A stretch of 61,840 bases of DNA from an uncultured Frankiales bacterium (GTDB taxonomy: Bacteria > Actinomycetota > Actinomycetes > Mycobacteriales > SCTD01), in contig CAMLIA010000003.1 in assembly GCA_946479905.1 (NCBI GenBank), positions 1 through 61,840 on the forward strand, given 5' to 3'. The notes below the pieces were generated by a model. It saw nothing but the letters and a program-made list of their open reading frames with translations. It was not told the DNA's origin and searched no databases. Below, in pieces: positions 25,105-33,333 of the stretch. Position numbers and translations under genes: made by a program. Every line of letters starts with the position of its first letter. Positions within the stretch are counted from its first letter, which is position 1.

Positions 25105-25119
25105 GTTCAGGGCGGACAG

Positions 25120-26298
25120 ATGCACCTCGCGTACACCGACGAGCAGGAGGAGCTGCGGCGCACGCTGCGCTCCTACTACGCCGAGCTCCTGACCCCGGAG
25201 GTCCGGGCGCTGCTCGACGACCCCGCCACGCACGAGCCCACCAAGCGCCAGGTCGTGCGCCAGATGGGCTCGGACGGCTGGCTCGGCATCGGGTGGCCCA
25301 GCCGGTACGGCGGCAAGGACCGCGGGCCCATCGACCAGTGGATCTTCTACGACGAGTCGATGCGCAACGGCGTGCCGCTGCCGATCCTCACCATCAACAC
25401 CGTGGGCCCGCAGATCCAGCAGCACGGGACCGAGGAGCAGAAGGACTACTTCCTGTCCCGGATCCTCAAGGGCGAGCTCGACTTCTGCATCGGCTACTCC
25501 GAGCCGGACGCCGGCACCGACCTCGCGTCGCTGAAGACCCGCGGCGTCGTCGAGGGCGACGAGCTCGTCATCAACGGCACCAAGCTCTGGACGTCGTACG
25601 GGACCACCGCCGACTGGTGCTGGCTCGCGGTCCGCACCGACCCCGAGGTGAAGAAGCACCGCGGCCTGTCGATCGTGCTGGTCCCGATGGACACCCCCGG
25701 CATCACGCCGCGCCCGCTCGAGCTGCTCGGCGAGGCGCACCCGATCGCCGAGGTCCACTACGAGGACGTCCGCGTCCCGCTGAAGAACGTCGTCGGCGGC
25801 CTCAACAACGGCTGGTCGCTCATCACCGGTCAGCTCAACCACGAGCGCGTGACCCTGTGCGCCCCCGGCATGTTCGACTCGCACCTCGCCGACGTGCGGC
25901 GCTGGGCGCAGAGCACGAAGCTCCCCGACGGCCGCCGGGTCATCGACCAGGAGTGGGTGCAGCTCAACCTGGCCCAGGTGCACGCGAACCTCGAGTTCCT
26001 GCGGCTGCAGAACTGGAAGATCGCCTGCGACGCCGAGAACGGGGTCCTCAACATCGAGGACGCCAGCGCCACCAAGGTCTTCGGCACCGAGCGCAACCTC
26101 GACAACGTCCGGCTGCTCATGGAGGTCGTCGGCCAGACGGCGTACCTCAAGAAGGGCACGCCCGAGGCGGTCCTGCAGTCGCGGCTCGAGGCCGCCTACC
26201 GCTCCATCGTGATCCTCACGTTCGGCGGCGGCGTCAACGAGGTCCAGCGCGACCTCATCACCGTGTTCGGCCTGGGCATGCCCATGGTCAAGAGATAA
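25120..26298 (+). CDS. fadE26: acyl-CoA dehydrogenase, FadE26/ChsE4-like
   Basis: A 392-residue acyl-CoA dehydrogenase resembling mycobacterial FadE26 (ChsE4), the FAD-binding partner of an alpha2beta2 complex that dehydrogenates the cholesterol side-chain CoA ester. Markers are YTDEQEELRRTLRSYY, WPSRYGGKDRGPIDQWIFYD, FCIGYSEPDAGTDLASLKT (flavin and substrate contact) and the C-terminal LTFGGGVNEVQRDLI. A GGCGGA site precedes the ATG. The next genes, FadE27-like and FadD17-like, keep the M. tuberculosis Rv3504-Rv3505-Rv3506 order, and a KstR-like box lies just upstream. Sterol side-chain breakdown is therefore well supported. Confidence 0.9.
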   Translation: MHLAYTDEQEELRRTLRSYYAELLTPEVRALLDDPATHEPTKRQVVRQMGSDGWLGIGWPSRYGGKDRGPIDQWIFYDESMRNGVPLPILTINTVGPQIQQHGTEEQKDYFLSRILKGELDFCIGYSEPDAGTDLASLKTRGVVEGDELVINGTKLWTSYGTTADWCWLAVRTDPEVKKHRGLSIVLVPMDTPGITPRPLELLGEAHPIAEVHYEDVRVPLKNVVGGLNNGWSLITGQLNHERVTLCAPGMFDSHLADVRRWAQSTKLPDGRRVIDQEWVQLNLAQVHANLEFLRLQNWKIACDAENGVLNIEDASATKVFGTERNLDNVRLLMEVVGQTAYLKKGTPEAVLQSRLEAAYRSIVILTFGGGVNEVQRDLITVFGLGMPMVKR

Positions 26299-26309
26299 GG
26301 CGGTACGTC

Positions 26310-27371
26310 GTGGACTTCACCCTCTCCGAGGACCAGACGACGGTCCGCTCGCTCGCGAACGAGCTGCTCAAGGACCACTGCACGCACGACGTGCTGCGGG
26401 CCAACGAGGACTCCGCCGAGCCCGGCTTCGACCGCGCCCTCTGGTCCAAGCTCGCCGAGTCCGGACTGCTCGGCGTCGCTCTCCCCGAGTCAGCGGGCGG
26501 CCTCGGCCTCACCGTCCTCGAGGCCGCCATCCTGCTCGAGGAGGCCGGCCGCTTCGCGGCCGCCGTGCCGCTGGTCGCGCACACGACCAGCGCGACGGTG
26601 CTCGCCCGCGCGGGCGCACCGGTCGACGGCCTCGCGGACGGGTCGCGGATCGTCGCCCCTGCGATCGTCGAGCCGCTCGGTGACGACGAGGCGCCGACCA
26701 CGACGTTCTCCGGCGGGACGCTCACCGGCACCAAGACCTGCGTCCCGTCCGGCCTGTACGCCGACGCGTTCCTCGTCACGGCCGCGACCCCCGACGGCCC
26801 GCGGGTCTTCCTGGTCGAGGCCGCTGCCGTCACCGTCGAGCGGCAGGACACCATCACCTACCGGCCCGAGGCGCTCGTGCTCCTCGACGGCGCCCCGGCC
26901 ACACCCGTCGGTGACGCGACGACCTTCACCGACCTGCTGGCGGTCGCCACCACGCTGGTCGCCGCGCACCAGGTCGGCACCGCCGCCGAGGCCACCCGCC
27001 TCACCGCGGAGTACACCAAGACCCGCGAGCAGTTCGGTCACCCCATCGCGCACTTCCAAGCGGTCGGGCAGCGCGCGGCCGACTGCTTCATCGACACCCT
27101 CACCATCCGGCTGACCGTCCTGCAGGCGGCCTGGTCGCTCGCGCAGGGCCTCGACGCGAGCAAGCAGGTCGCGGTCGCGAAGTACTTCGCCTCCGACGCC
27201 GGCCAGCGCGTCGTCCGTGCCGCCGCGCACCTGCACGGCGGCATGGGGGTCTCCCGCGAGTACCCCCTGCACCGCTACTACGTCGCCGCCAAGCACAACG
27301 AGCTGACGCTGGGCAGCGGCACCCGCCAGCTGCTCAAGCTCGGCAAGCTGCTCGCCGAGGAGCCTGTCTGA
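26310..27371 (+). CDS. fadE27: acyl-CoA dehydrogenase, FadE27/ChsE5-like
   Basis: A 353-residue, more divergent acyl-CoA dehydrogenase, matching the shorter beta partner (FadE27/ChsE5) of the heterotetramer. The N-terminal helical domain (FTLSEDQTTVRSLANELL, SGLLGVALPESAGGLGL) and the C-terminal four-helix domain (KTREQFGHPIAHFQAVGQ, HLHGGMGVSREYPLHRYY) are present. The middle flavin region is poorly conserved, as expected for a subunit that lends residues but holds no complete site. The GTG at 26310 follows AAGGCGG. It starts 11 bp after fadE26, and its stop overlaps the fadD start by TGATG. Confidence 0.88.
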   Translation: MDFTLSEDQTTVRSLANELLKDHCTHDVLRANEDSAEPGFDRALWSKLAESGLLGVALPESAGGLGLTVLEAAILLEEAGRFAAAVPLVAHTTSATVLARAGAPVDGLADGSRIVAPAIVEPLGDDEAPTTTFSGGTLTGTKTCVPSGLYADAFLVTAATPDGPRVFLVEAAAVTVERQDTITYRPEALVLLDGAPATPVGDATTFTDLLAVATTLVAAHQVGTAAEATRLTAEYTKTREQFGHPIAHFQAVGQRAADCFIDTLTIRLTVLQAAWSLAQGLDASKQVAVAKYFASDAGQRVVRAAAHLHGGMGVSREYPLHRYYVAAKHNELTLGSGTRQLLKLGKLLAEEPV

Positions 27372-28918
27372 TGCCCACCGCCTCCGAGGTCGCGGCGCTG
27401 CAGATGCAGGGCCAGGACATCCCCTGGCTGCTCACCCACTGGGCGACCGTGCAGCCCGACCACCCGCTGCTGGTGTGGGAGCCGCGCGAGGGCGAGGGCC
27501 GCACGTGGACCTACGCGCAGTTCCTCACCGACGTGCGGCGGCTGGCAGCCGGCCTCGCGGCGCGCGGGATCGAGAAGGGCGACAAGGTCCTCATCCACTC
27601 CGACAACTGCCCCGAGATGGTGATCGCGTGGTACGCGTGCGCCTTCCTCGGGGCCGTCGGCGTCACCACCAACACCCGCTCCGTGGCCGCCGAGGTCCAG
27701 TACTTCATCGAGAAGGCGCAGTGCGTCGCGGCCATCACGCACCCCGACCACGCCGACCTCGTGTTCGGCATCAGCGAGGGCCTGCGCTGGGTCGTCACCA
27801 CCGACGCCCTGGAGAACCTCTACGGCGACGAGAACGACTGCCCCACCAGGGATCCCGAGCCGATGCTGCCGGCCGGCATCCTCTTCACGTCCGGCACCAC
27901 GTCCAAGCCGAAGGCCGTGGTGCACACGCACGCCAACGCCCTGTGGGCCGGCCGCATCGGGCCGCGCAACATCGACCTCAACCGCGACGACAAGTACCTG
28001 ATCTACCTGCCGTTCTTCCACGTCAACGCGCAGTCGTGGACGTTGTGGTCGGTCCTCGGCGTCGGCGCGACGGCCGTCCTCACCCCGAAGTGGTCGACGT
28101 CGAACTTCTGGCCCGTCGTGCAGAAGCACGCCATCACCCACATCAGCCTGATGCCCTTCGTCTTCGCGGCGTTCCAGCTGCCGGAGACCCCCAAGGAGCA
28201 CACCATCCGGGCAGGCGTGTTCGGCATGATCATGCCCGAGGTGGACGCCTGGCTGGGCCTGCGCGTCTACGCCGCCTACGGCATGACGGAGACGGTCACC
28301 CACGCCATCACCGGCCGCCCGCAGGAGGGCTGGCCCCGGATGTCGATGGGTCACCCGACGCCCGGCTACGAGATGCTGGTCGTGTCCAAGGAGACCGGGC
28401 AGCCGGTCGCGATGGGCGAGACCGGCGAGCTCTGGATGCGGGGCACCCGCGGCATCCAGCTGTTCCTCGAGTACTTCGACAACCCCGAGGCGAACGCCTC
28501 GTCCTTCACCGACGACGGGTGGTTCAAGACCGGCGACATGGTGAAGGTGGTCGAGGGCGGCAACGTCGTCTACACCGACCGCGACAAGGACCTGCTGAAG
28601 GTCGGCGGTGAGAACGTCAGCGCCCGCGAGGTGGAGGACGCCGCGCGGGTGGTGCCAGGCATCGCCGAGATCGCCGTCGTGGGCAAGACGCACGAGTGGC
28701 TGTCGATGGTGCCCGTCGCCTTCGTCATCAAGGGCCCCGGCGCGCCCGAGGACGACTCGGCCTTCGAGAAGGCGATCATCGAGGCGTGCGCTGCGAGCCT
28801 CGCGGACTTCAAGGTGCCGCGGGCCGTGTACGTCGTCGACGAGTTCCCCCGCGCCACCCTGGAGAAGGTCGCCAAGAACGTCCTCCGCGAGATGGCCGAC
28901 TCCTACCCGGCGGTCTGA
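27371..28918 (+). CDS. fadD17: acyl-CoA synthetase, FadD17-like
   Basis: A 515-residue ANL-superfamily enzyme. It activates a carboxylic acid to its CoA thioester through an acyl-adenylate. The ATP P-loop ILFTSGTTSKPKAVVHTH, VYAAYGMTE, DDGWFKTGDMV, the hinge KVGGENVSAREVE and the C-terminal lysine in LEKVAKNVLRE are all intact. Position after FadE26/27-like genes matches mycobacterial fadD17, implicated in sterol side-chain (C3-C5) activation. The ATG overlaps the fadE27 stop. The last 16 bp overlap the convergent amidase gene. Confidence 0.9.
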   Translation: MPTASEVAALQMQGQDIPWLLTHWATVQPDHPLLVWEPREGEGRTWTYAQFLTDVRRLAAGLAARGIEKGDKVLIHSDNCPEMVIAWYACAFLGAVGVTTNTRSVAAEVQYFIEKAQCVAAITHPDHADLVFGISEGLRWVVTTDALENLYGDENDCPTRDPEPMLPAGILFTSGTTSKPKAVVHTHANALWAGRIGPRNIDLNRDDKYLIYLPFFHVNAQSWTLWSVLGVGATAVLTPKWSTSNFWPVVQKHAITHISLMPFVFAAFQLPETPKEHTIRAGVFGMIMPEVDAWLGLRVYAAYGMTETVTHAITGRPQEGWPRMSMGHPTPGYEMLVVSKETGQPVAMGETGELWMRGTRGIQLFLEYFDNPEANASSFTDDGWFKTGDMVKVVEGGNVVYTDRDKDLLKVGGENVSAREVEDAARVVPGIAEIAVVGKTHEWLSMVPVAFVIKGPGAPEDDSAFEKAIIEACAASLADFKVPRAVYVVDEFPRATLEKVAKNVLREMADSYPAV

Positions 28919-30291
28919 CCCAGCCTCGGGAACGGCTGCGCCTCCTCGAGCTCGTAGCCGATCTCGAGCAGGGTGCGCTCGTCGCCGTGCGCGGCGGACA
29001 GGTGCATCCCGAGGGGGAGGCCGGCTGCGGTCCGGGCCAGCGGCAGGCTGATCGCCGGTCCACCGGCGGCGTTGTTCAGCGGCGTGAAGCCGGCGTAGTC
29101 GCGCAGCCGCTCGAAGAGCACGTCGAAGGGCACGTTCGGCGACAGGTAGCCGATCTCCGGTGTCGTGTGGGAGAGCACGGGTGACAGCACGAGGTCGCGG
29201 GTGCGGAAGGCCTCGGCGTACGCGTGCCTGCTGGCGCGCAACCGGCGGACCGCGGCCGGGAACTGCGCCCGGCGCTCGGTGAAGTAGCCCTCCAGGCCGA
29301 CGGTGAGACCGTCGGCCTTCGTGCCGTCCCAGCCCGGGAGGAACCGCGGACCGGCCTTCATGGCGAACCACCCGCAGAACCCCCAGTAGAGCCGGAAGTC
29401 CTGCGCGAACTGCTCGTCGAAGGGCATGGGCATCTCCTCGACGTGGTGCCCCAGCCCCGCCAGCAGCTCGGCGGTGGCCCGCACCGCCGCGACCGTCTCC
29501 GCATCGGACTCGCCCCTGATGCTGTGGGACAGCACACCGATCCGCAGCCGTCGCGGCGACGGGCCCTCCACCAGCCCGACCGGGCGCAGCCGGCCCCGGT
29601 GCTCGGTGTGGGCCAGCAGGTGCGCCGTGTCCCGGACGGTCCGCGAGACGCACCCGTTGTTGACGAGCCGGACCGGCATGACCCGGTCCAGCGGGTCCAG
29701 GGCCCACCGCCCCCGGGTCGGCTTGAGCCCGACCAGGCCGTTGACAGCCGCCGGGATCCGGATCGACCCGCCCCCGTCGTTGGCGTGGGCGATCGGCACC
29801 ACACCGGCGGCGACGAGCGACGCGGCTCCGCCGGACGACGCCCCGGCGGAGTACGCCGTGTCCCACGGGTTGCGGACCGGCTCGCCGGCCCGGAACTCGG
29901 TCGAGGCGTTGAGCCCGAACTCCGGCATCCGCGACGTGCCCAGCGCCACCACGCCGGTGCTCAGGAACGTCCGCGCGGAGACGCTCGTCCGCCGCGCCGC
30001 CTTGGCGACGAACGCCTCCGAGCCCATCGTGGTGGGCCAGCCCGCGACGTCGACGTTGCTCTTCACGAAGGTGGGGACACCGCTGAACGGCCCTGGCACC
30101 GGCGGTGCGGACAGCGCCCGTCCGGCGTCGAGCAGCTGCACGGCGTTCAGCCCGTCGACCTTGGCGGTCCGGGCCAGCGCGGCCTCGATCACCTCACGCC
30201 GGCTGACCTCCCGGTCGCGGATCCGCGCCGCGACGGCCAGCCCGTCCAGGTCGCCGAGCGCGTCGTCACTGAAGGCGTGCTGAGCAGGCAT
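28903..30291 (-). CDS. amidase signature family protein
   Basis: A 462-residue amidase with the Ser-cisSer-Lys triad. The lysine lies in TFVKSNVDVAG, the cis-serine and nucleophile region is SAGASSGGAASLVAAGVVP, and DGGGSIRIPAAVNGLVGLKP completes the signature. The C-terminal half (LSPVLSHTTPEIGYL) binds substrate and is not diagnostic. Family members include 6-aminohexanoate-cyclic-dimer hydrolases and many broad amidases; the substrate here is unknown. GAGACT sits 6 bases before the ATG at 30291. It is convergent with fadD17 (16-bp overlap). Confidence 0.9.
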   Translation of the reverse strand: MPAQHAFSDDALGDLDGLAVAARIRDREVSRREVIEAALARTAKVDGLNAVQLLDAGRALSAPPVPGPFSGVPTFVKSNVDVAGWPTTMGSEAFVAKAARRTSVSARTFLSTGVVALGTSRMPEFGLNASTEFRAGEPVRNPWDTAYSAGASSGGAASLVAAGVVPIAHANDGGGSIRIPAAVNGLVGLKPTRGRWALDPLDRVMPVRLVNNGCVSRTVRDTAHLLAHTEHRGRLRPVGLVEGPSPRRLRIGVLSHSIRGESDAETVAAVRATAELLAGLGHHVEEMPMPFDEQFAQDFRLYWGFCGWFAMKAGPRFLPGWDGTKADGLTVGLEGYFTERRAQFPAAVRRLRASRHAYAEAFRTRDLVLSPVLSHTTPEIGYLSPNVPFDVLFERLRDYAGFTPLNNAAGGPAISLPLARTAAGLPLGMHLSAAHGDERTLLEIGYELEEAQPFPRLGQTAG

Positions 30292-30326
30292 GCGCCCAGT
30301 CTCCTCGACCGCCTACGGTGGTGCCG

Positions 30327-31235
30327 ATGAGGCGCCTGCTGATGCTCCTGCTGGCGGGAGCGACGGCCTGCTCGCACGGCTCCCCCGCAGCAGCGCCCAC
30401 CCCGGCACCCACCACGGCATCCACCACGGCATCCACCACCGCGTCCCCGGTGCACCCGTCACCGGCGGCGCAGGGCGTGACGAAGGTGCTCACCATCGTG
30501 GAGGAGAACCACGGGACCGCGTCCGCGCGCAGCGGCATGCCCTACCTCGCCGGTCTCGCCCGGCAGTACGGCGTGGCCACCGACTACCGCTCCCTCGCGC
30601 ACCCGTCACTGCCGAACTACCTCGCCATGACGGCCGGCTCCACCCTCGGCATCACCGACGACCACGGACCGTCCTCCCACCCGGTGAGCGGCCCGTCGGT
30701 GTTCGACCTGGCACTGGCCCACGGGCACACGGCCAAGGTGTACGCCGAGTCGATGCCCACCAACTGCGACCGCAGCTCCGGCGGGACCTACGCGGCCCGG
30801 CACAACACCTGGACCTACTTCACGGAGAGCACCCGCTGCCTCGACCTCGACGTCCCGGCCGGCGAGATCGACGCGGACGTCGCGGCGGGCGAGCTCCCGG
30901 ACGTGGGGCTGCTCGTTCCGGACCTGTGCCACGACGCCCACGACTGCCCACTGGGCCAGGCCGACGGCTACCTGCGGGACGTGATGCGGACCGTGCTCTC
31001 GGGACCCGACTGGTCCGCCGGGCGGCTGGCCGTCGTCATCACCTTCGACGAGGTGGAGGAGGGCGGCACCGGGACGCTGCTGACGGTGGTCGTCGCCCCG
31101 GGCCTGCACGCCACCCGGGTCGGTACGCCCCTCAGCCACCTGTCGTGGAGCCGGTGGATGACCGACCTCGTCGGCGCCCCCGCCCTGCGCATGGCGGCCC
31201 ATGCCCCGTCGCTCGGCAAGGCCTTCCACCTGTAG
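30327..31235 (+). CDS. secreted/lipoprotein phosphoesterase (AcpA / PlcC-like family)
   Basis: A 302-residue phosphoesterase-family (alkaline-phosphatase fold) protein. The N-terminus is an export signal with a lipobox-like GATAC, followed by a Pro/Thr/Ser linker made of a repeated 12-base unit (about 30409-30440, TTAS repeats). Catalytic-region features are VLTIVEENHG, SLAHPSLPNYLAMTAGST and VVITFDEVEEGG. Relatives are acid phosphatases and phospholipase C. I prefer ATG 30327 over GTG 30318/30321: TACGGT lies 7 bases before it, a leaderless layout. Confidence 0.82.
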   Translation: MRRLLMLLLAGATACSHGSPAAAPTPAPTTASTTASTTASPVHPSPAAQGVTKVLTIVEENHGTASARSGMPYLAGLARQYGVATDYRSLAHPSLPNYLAMTAGSTLGITDDHGPSSHPVSGPSVFDLALAHGHTAKVYAESMPTNCDRSSGGTYAARHNTWTYFTESTRCLDLDVPAGEIDADVAAGELPDVGLLVPDLCHDAHDCPLGQADGYLRDVMRTVLSGPDWSAGRLAVVITFDEVEEGGTGTLLTVVVAPGLHATRVGTPLSHLSWSRWMTDLVGAPALRMAAHAPSLGKAFHL

Positions 31236-31243
31236 CGACAAAC

Positions 31244-31269
31244 GGGGGTGAAACGTGTTACACACCCCC
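31244..31269. repeat. 7-bp inverted repeat before the second Asp-box gene
   Basis: GGGGGTG (31244-31250) and CACCCCC (31263-31269) form a perfect 7-bp stem with a 12-base loop that contains GTGTTACA. It lies between the phosphoesterase stop and the ATG at 31272. It has no T-run, so it is a weak terminator candidate. An operator or a structured promoter region is equally possible. Confidence 0.4.
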
Positions 31270-31271
31270 AC

Positions 31272-32618
31272 ATGCGACGCATCACCCAGCTCGCGGTCCC
31301 GCTGCTCGCCGGCTCGCTGCTGCTCGCGCATCCCGCGACCGCGCAGGCGCCGCGGATCAGCCACGTCTTCGAGCAGCAGCTGACGTTCGACGACAGCTAC
31401 GCCGAGGGTGAGCCGAGCATCGCGGTGAACCCACGCGACCACCGCAACATCATCGTCACGTTCCTGGCCAACGTCGGCTACGGCTTCTACGGCGTGGAGC
31501 ACGGGCACCCGCCCACCAACGCCCGCGACCGCGAGCAGGCCATGCAGGGCTGCGACGAGCTGCTCACCTTCGACGGCGGCAAGCACTGGAAGCGCCAGCA
31601 GCTGCCGGTCGCGAGCTTCCAGACGGACCCGACCCGCCCCAACTGCTCCGACACCCTCGTGCTGTTCGACGACAAGGGCGTCGCCTACGTCGTGGGCTCC
31701 AACTTCCAGTTCCCCTCCTTCGCCGCCGGCCAGGGCGACTTCCGGCTGATCCGCTCCTACGACGGCGGCCGCACCTGGACCAAGCCCTCCGTGGTGTCGC
31801 CGGCCGCGCTGAGCCCGGGCAGCGACCCCGGTCAGTGGCAGGGCATCCGGTTCTACGACGACCGCGAGTTCATGGCCCTCGACCGGGACACCGGCTACCT
31901 CTACGTCAACGGCACCCAGGGGCGGGCTGCCGCCGACGCGCAGGGCAACATCGAGTACCTCGCGACCTCCCGTGACGGCGGCCGCACCTGGGGCAACGCG
32001 ATCGCCGTCGGCAACGCCGCCGCGACCCAGCTCGCCGCCGCTCACGGGATCGTGCTGTTCACCTCGCCCCCGCCGGCGACCGGCGGTGCCGGGGAGTGCA
32101 GCGACTGCACCAACGTCATCGTCAGCACCGACGGCGGCCGCAGCATCACCCGCTACCCGACGATGATCCCCGGCGGCGGGAGCCCGCCCGTCGTCGCCGA
32201 CCCCCGGCACCAGGGCCGCTTCGCGATGTTCGCCAAGGACGGCAGCGGCGCCCTGGACGTGTGGCTCACCGGGGACGCCGGCAAGCGCTGGGCGAAGGTC
32301 GGCCGGATCGCCGTACCCGGCAGGAGCCCCGCCAAGATGTGGCTGGACTGGACCCGGGAAGGCGTCCTCGGCGTCGGCTGGCGCGGCACCCTCGCCGACG
32401 GCAGCTACGGCTTCTGGGGGGCGGTGTCGTTCGACGACGGCCGGCACTTCACGGTGAGGCGGATCAGCAAGGTCGACTCCCCGAAGAACCAGGGGGTCTG
32501 GGTCGCCGGGGACGACACGTCCGCGATCTGGCTGACCCACGACAGGTTCTACGCCGCCTGGGGTGACTGGCGGACCGGCAGCCTGCAGACCTACTGGGGC
32601 GGGTTCACCTTCCGCTGA
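31272..32618 (+). CDS. secreted Asp-box (BNR) beta-propeller protein, second copy
   Basis: A 448-residue exported protein. The signal peptide is ITQLAVPLLAGSLLLAHPATAQA. At least four good Asp-boxes are present: TFDGGKHW near 99, SYDGGRTW near 162, SRDGGRTW near 234 and TGDAGKRW near 333, with weaker repeats at SFDDGRHF. This is a sialidase-type beta-propeller, but no FRIP or arginine triad is evident, so the catalytic role is unproven. The ATG at 31272 is better than an in-frame GTG at 31248 because it begins the signal peptide. No ribosome site is seen. Confidence 0.8.
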   Translation: MRRITQLAVPLLAGSLLLAHPATAQAPRISHVFEQQLTFDDSYAEGEPSIAVNPRDHRNIIVTFLANVGYGFYGVEHGHPPTNARDREQAMQGCDELLTFDGGKHWKRQQLPVASFQTDPTRPNCSDTLVLFDDKGVAYVVGSNFQFPSFAAGQGDFRLIRSYDGGRTWTKPSVVSPAALSPGSDPGQWQGIRFYDDREFMALDRDTGYLYVNGTQGRAAADAQGNIEYLATSRDGGRTWGNAIAVGNAAATQLAAAHGIVLFTSPPPATGGAGECSDCTNVIVSTDGGRSITRYPTMIPGGGSPPVVADPRHQGRFAMFAKDGSGALDVWLTGDAGKRWAKVGRIAVPGRSPAKMWLDWTREGVLGVGWRGTLADGSYGFWGAVSFDDGRHFTVRRISKVDSPKNQGVWVAGDDTSAIWLTHDRFYAAWGDWRTGSLQTYWGGFTFR

Positions 32619-32683
32619 CGCGTGAGGCCCGGATCACCGGGCAGAACCTCTCCGGGGGCACCACTCGCTCGAGGAGGCTCGTC

Positions 32684-33265
32684 ATGTCGACCGCGTCAGT
32701 CGTCGCTCTGGTCCTGATCGTTCTCGCCGCCCTGCTGGTCGTGGCAGTGATCGCCGTCCGGAAGCGACGCAGCTCCGCGCTGCGCGCGGAGTTCGGTCCG
32801 GAGTACGACCGGGCCGACGAGCGCGACCTGCGGGCCCGCAAGGAGGAGCACGAGCAGCTCACCCTGCGCGACCTCACCCCTGCGGCGCGGCAGCGCTTCA
32901 CCGACGCCTGGGCCAGCGCGCAGAGCTCCTTCGTCGACACCCCGGCGCTCGCCCTGACCCAGGCCGACACCCTGGTGACGCAGCTGCTCACCGAGCGCGG
33001 CTACCCGGTCGACGACTTCGACACCAAGGCACGGCTGCTCTCGGTCGACCACTCCGACGTGATGGACTCCTACCGCGCCGCACACGAGGTGGAGGTGGCC
33101 AACCAGGCCGGCACCGCCGGGACCGAGGCCATCCGCAACGCCTTCCTCGACTTCCGCCAGGTGTTCGAGACCGTGCTCGCGCAGGCCGGCGGTCCCGCCG
33201 AGGCCTACCCCGCCGAGGACGTCGAGCCCCGCCGGCGCAGAGCCGCCTCCCGCACGGATCTCTGA
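32684..33265 (+). CDS. single-pass membrane protein conserved in actinobacteria, unknown function
   Basis: A 193-residue protein with one N-terminal membrane helix (VVALVLIVLAALLVVAVIAV) followed by a basic stop-transfer KRR. A cytoplasmic region follows with FGPEYDRA, RQRFTDAWASAQSSFVDTP, LLTERGYP and LSVDHSDVMDSYRAAHEVE. I recognise this as a widespread actinobacterial hypothetical family without known function. A strong GAGGAGG site lies just before the ATG. It stands alone between the Asp-box gene and a secreted deacetylase. Confidence 0.75.
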   Translation: MSTASVVALVLIVLAALLVVAVIAVRKRRSSALRAEFGPEYDRADERDLRARKEEHEQLTLRDLTPAARQRFTDAWASAQSSFVDTPALALTQADTLVTQLLTERGYPVDDFDTKARLLSVDHSDVMDSYRAAHEVEVANQAGTAGTEAIRNAFLDFRQVFETVLAQAGGPAEAYPAEDVEPRRRRAASRTDL

Positions 33266-33333
33266 CCTTCGGTCCCGGCTCGCGGCGACGAACGGCCCTG
33301 TCGCGCCGGCACGCGCCGCACCACCGTGGGGCA

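Noticed and set aside
30409..30440. Short 12-base repeats as a CRISPR or regulatory array
   Set aside because: They are in-frame, encode a TTAS linker of the phosphoesterase, and have no spacers.
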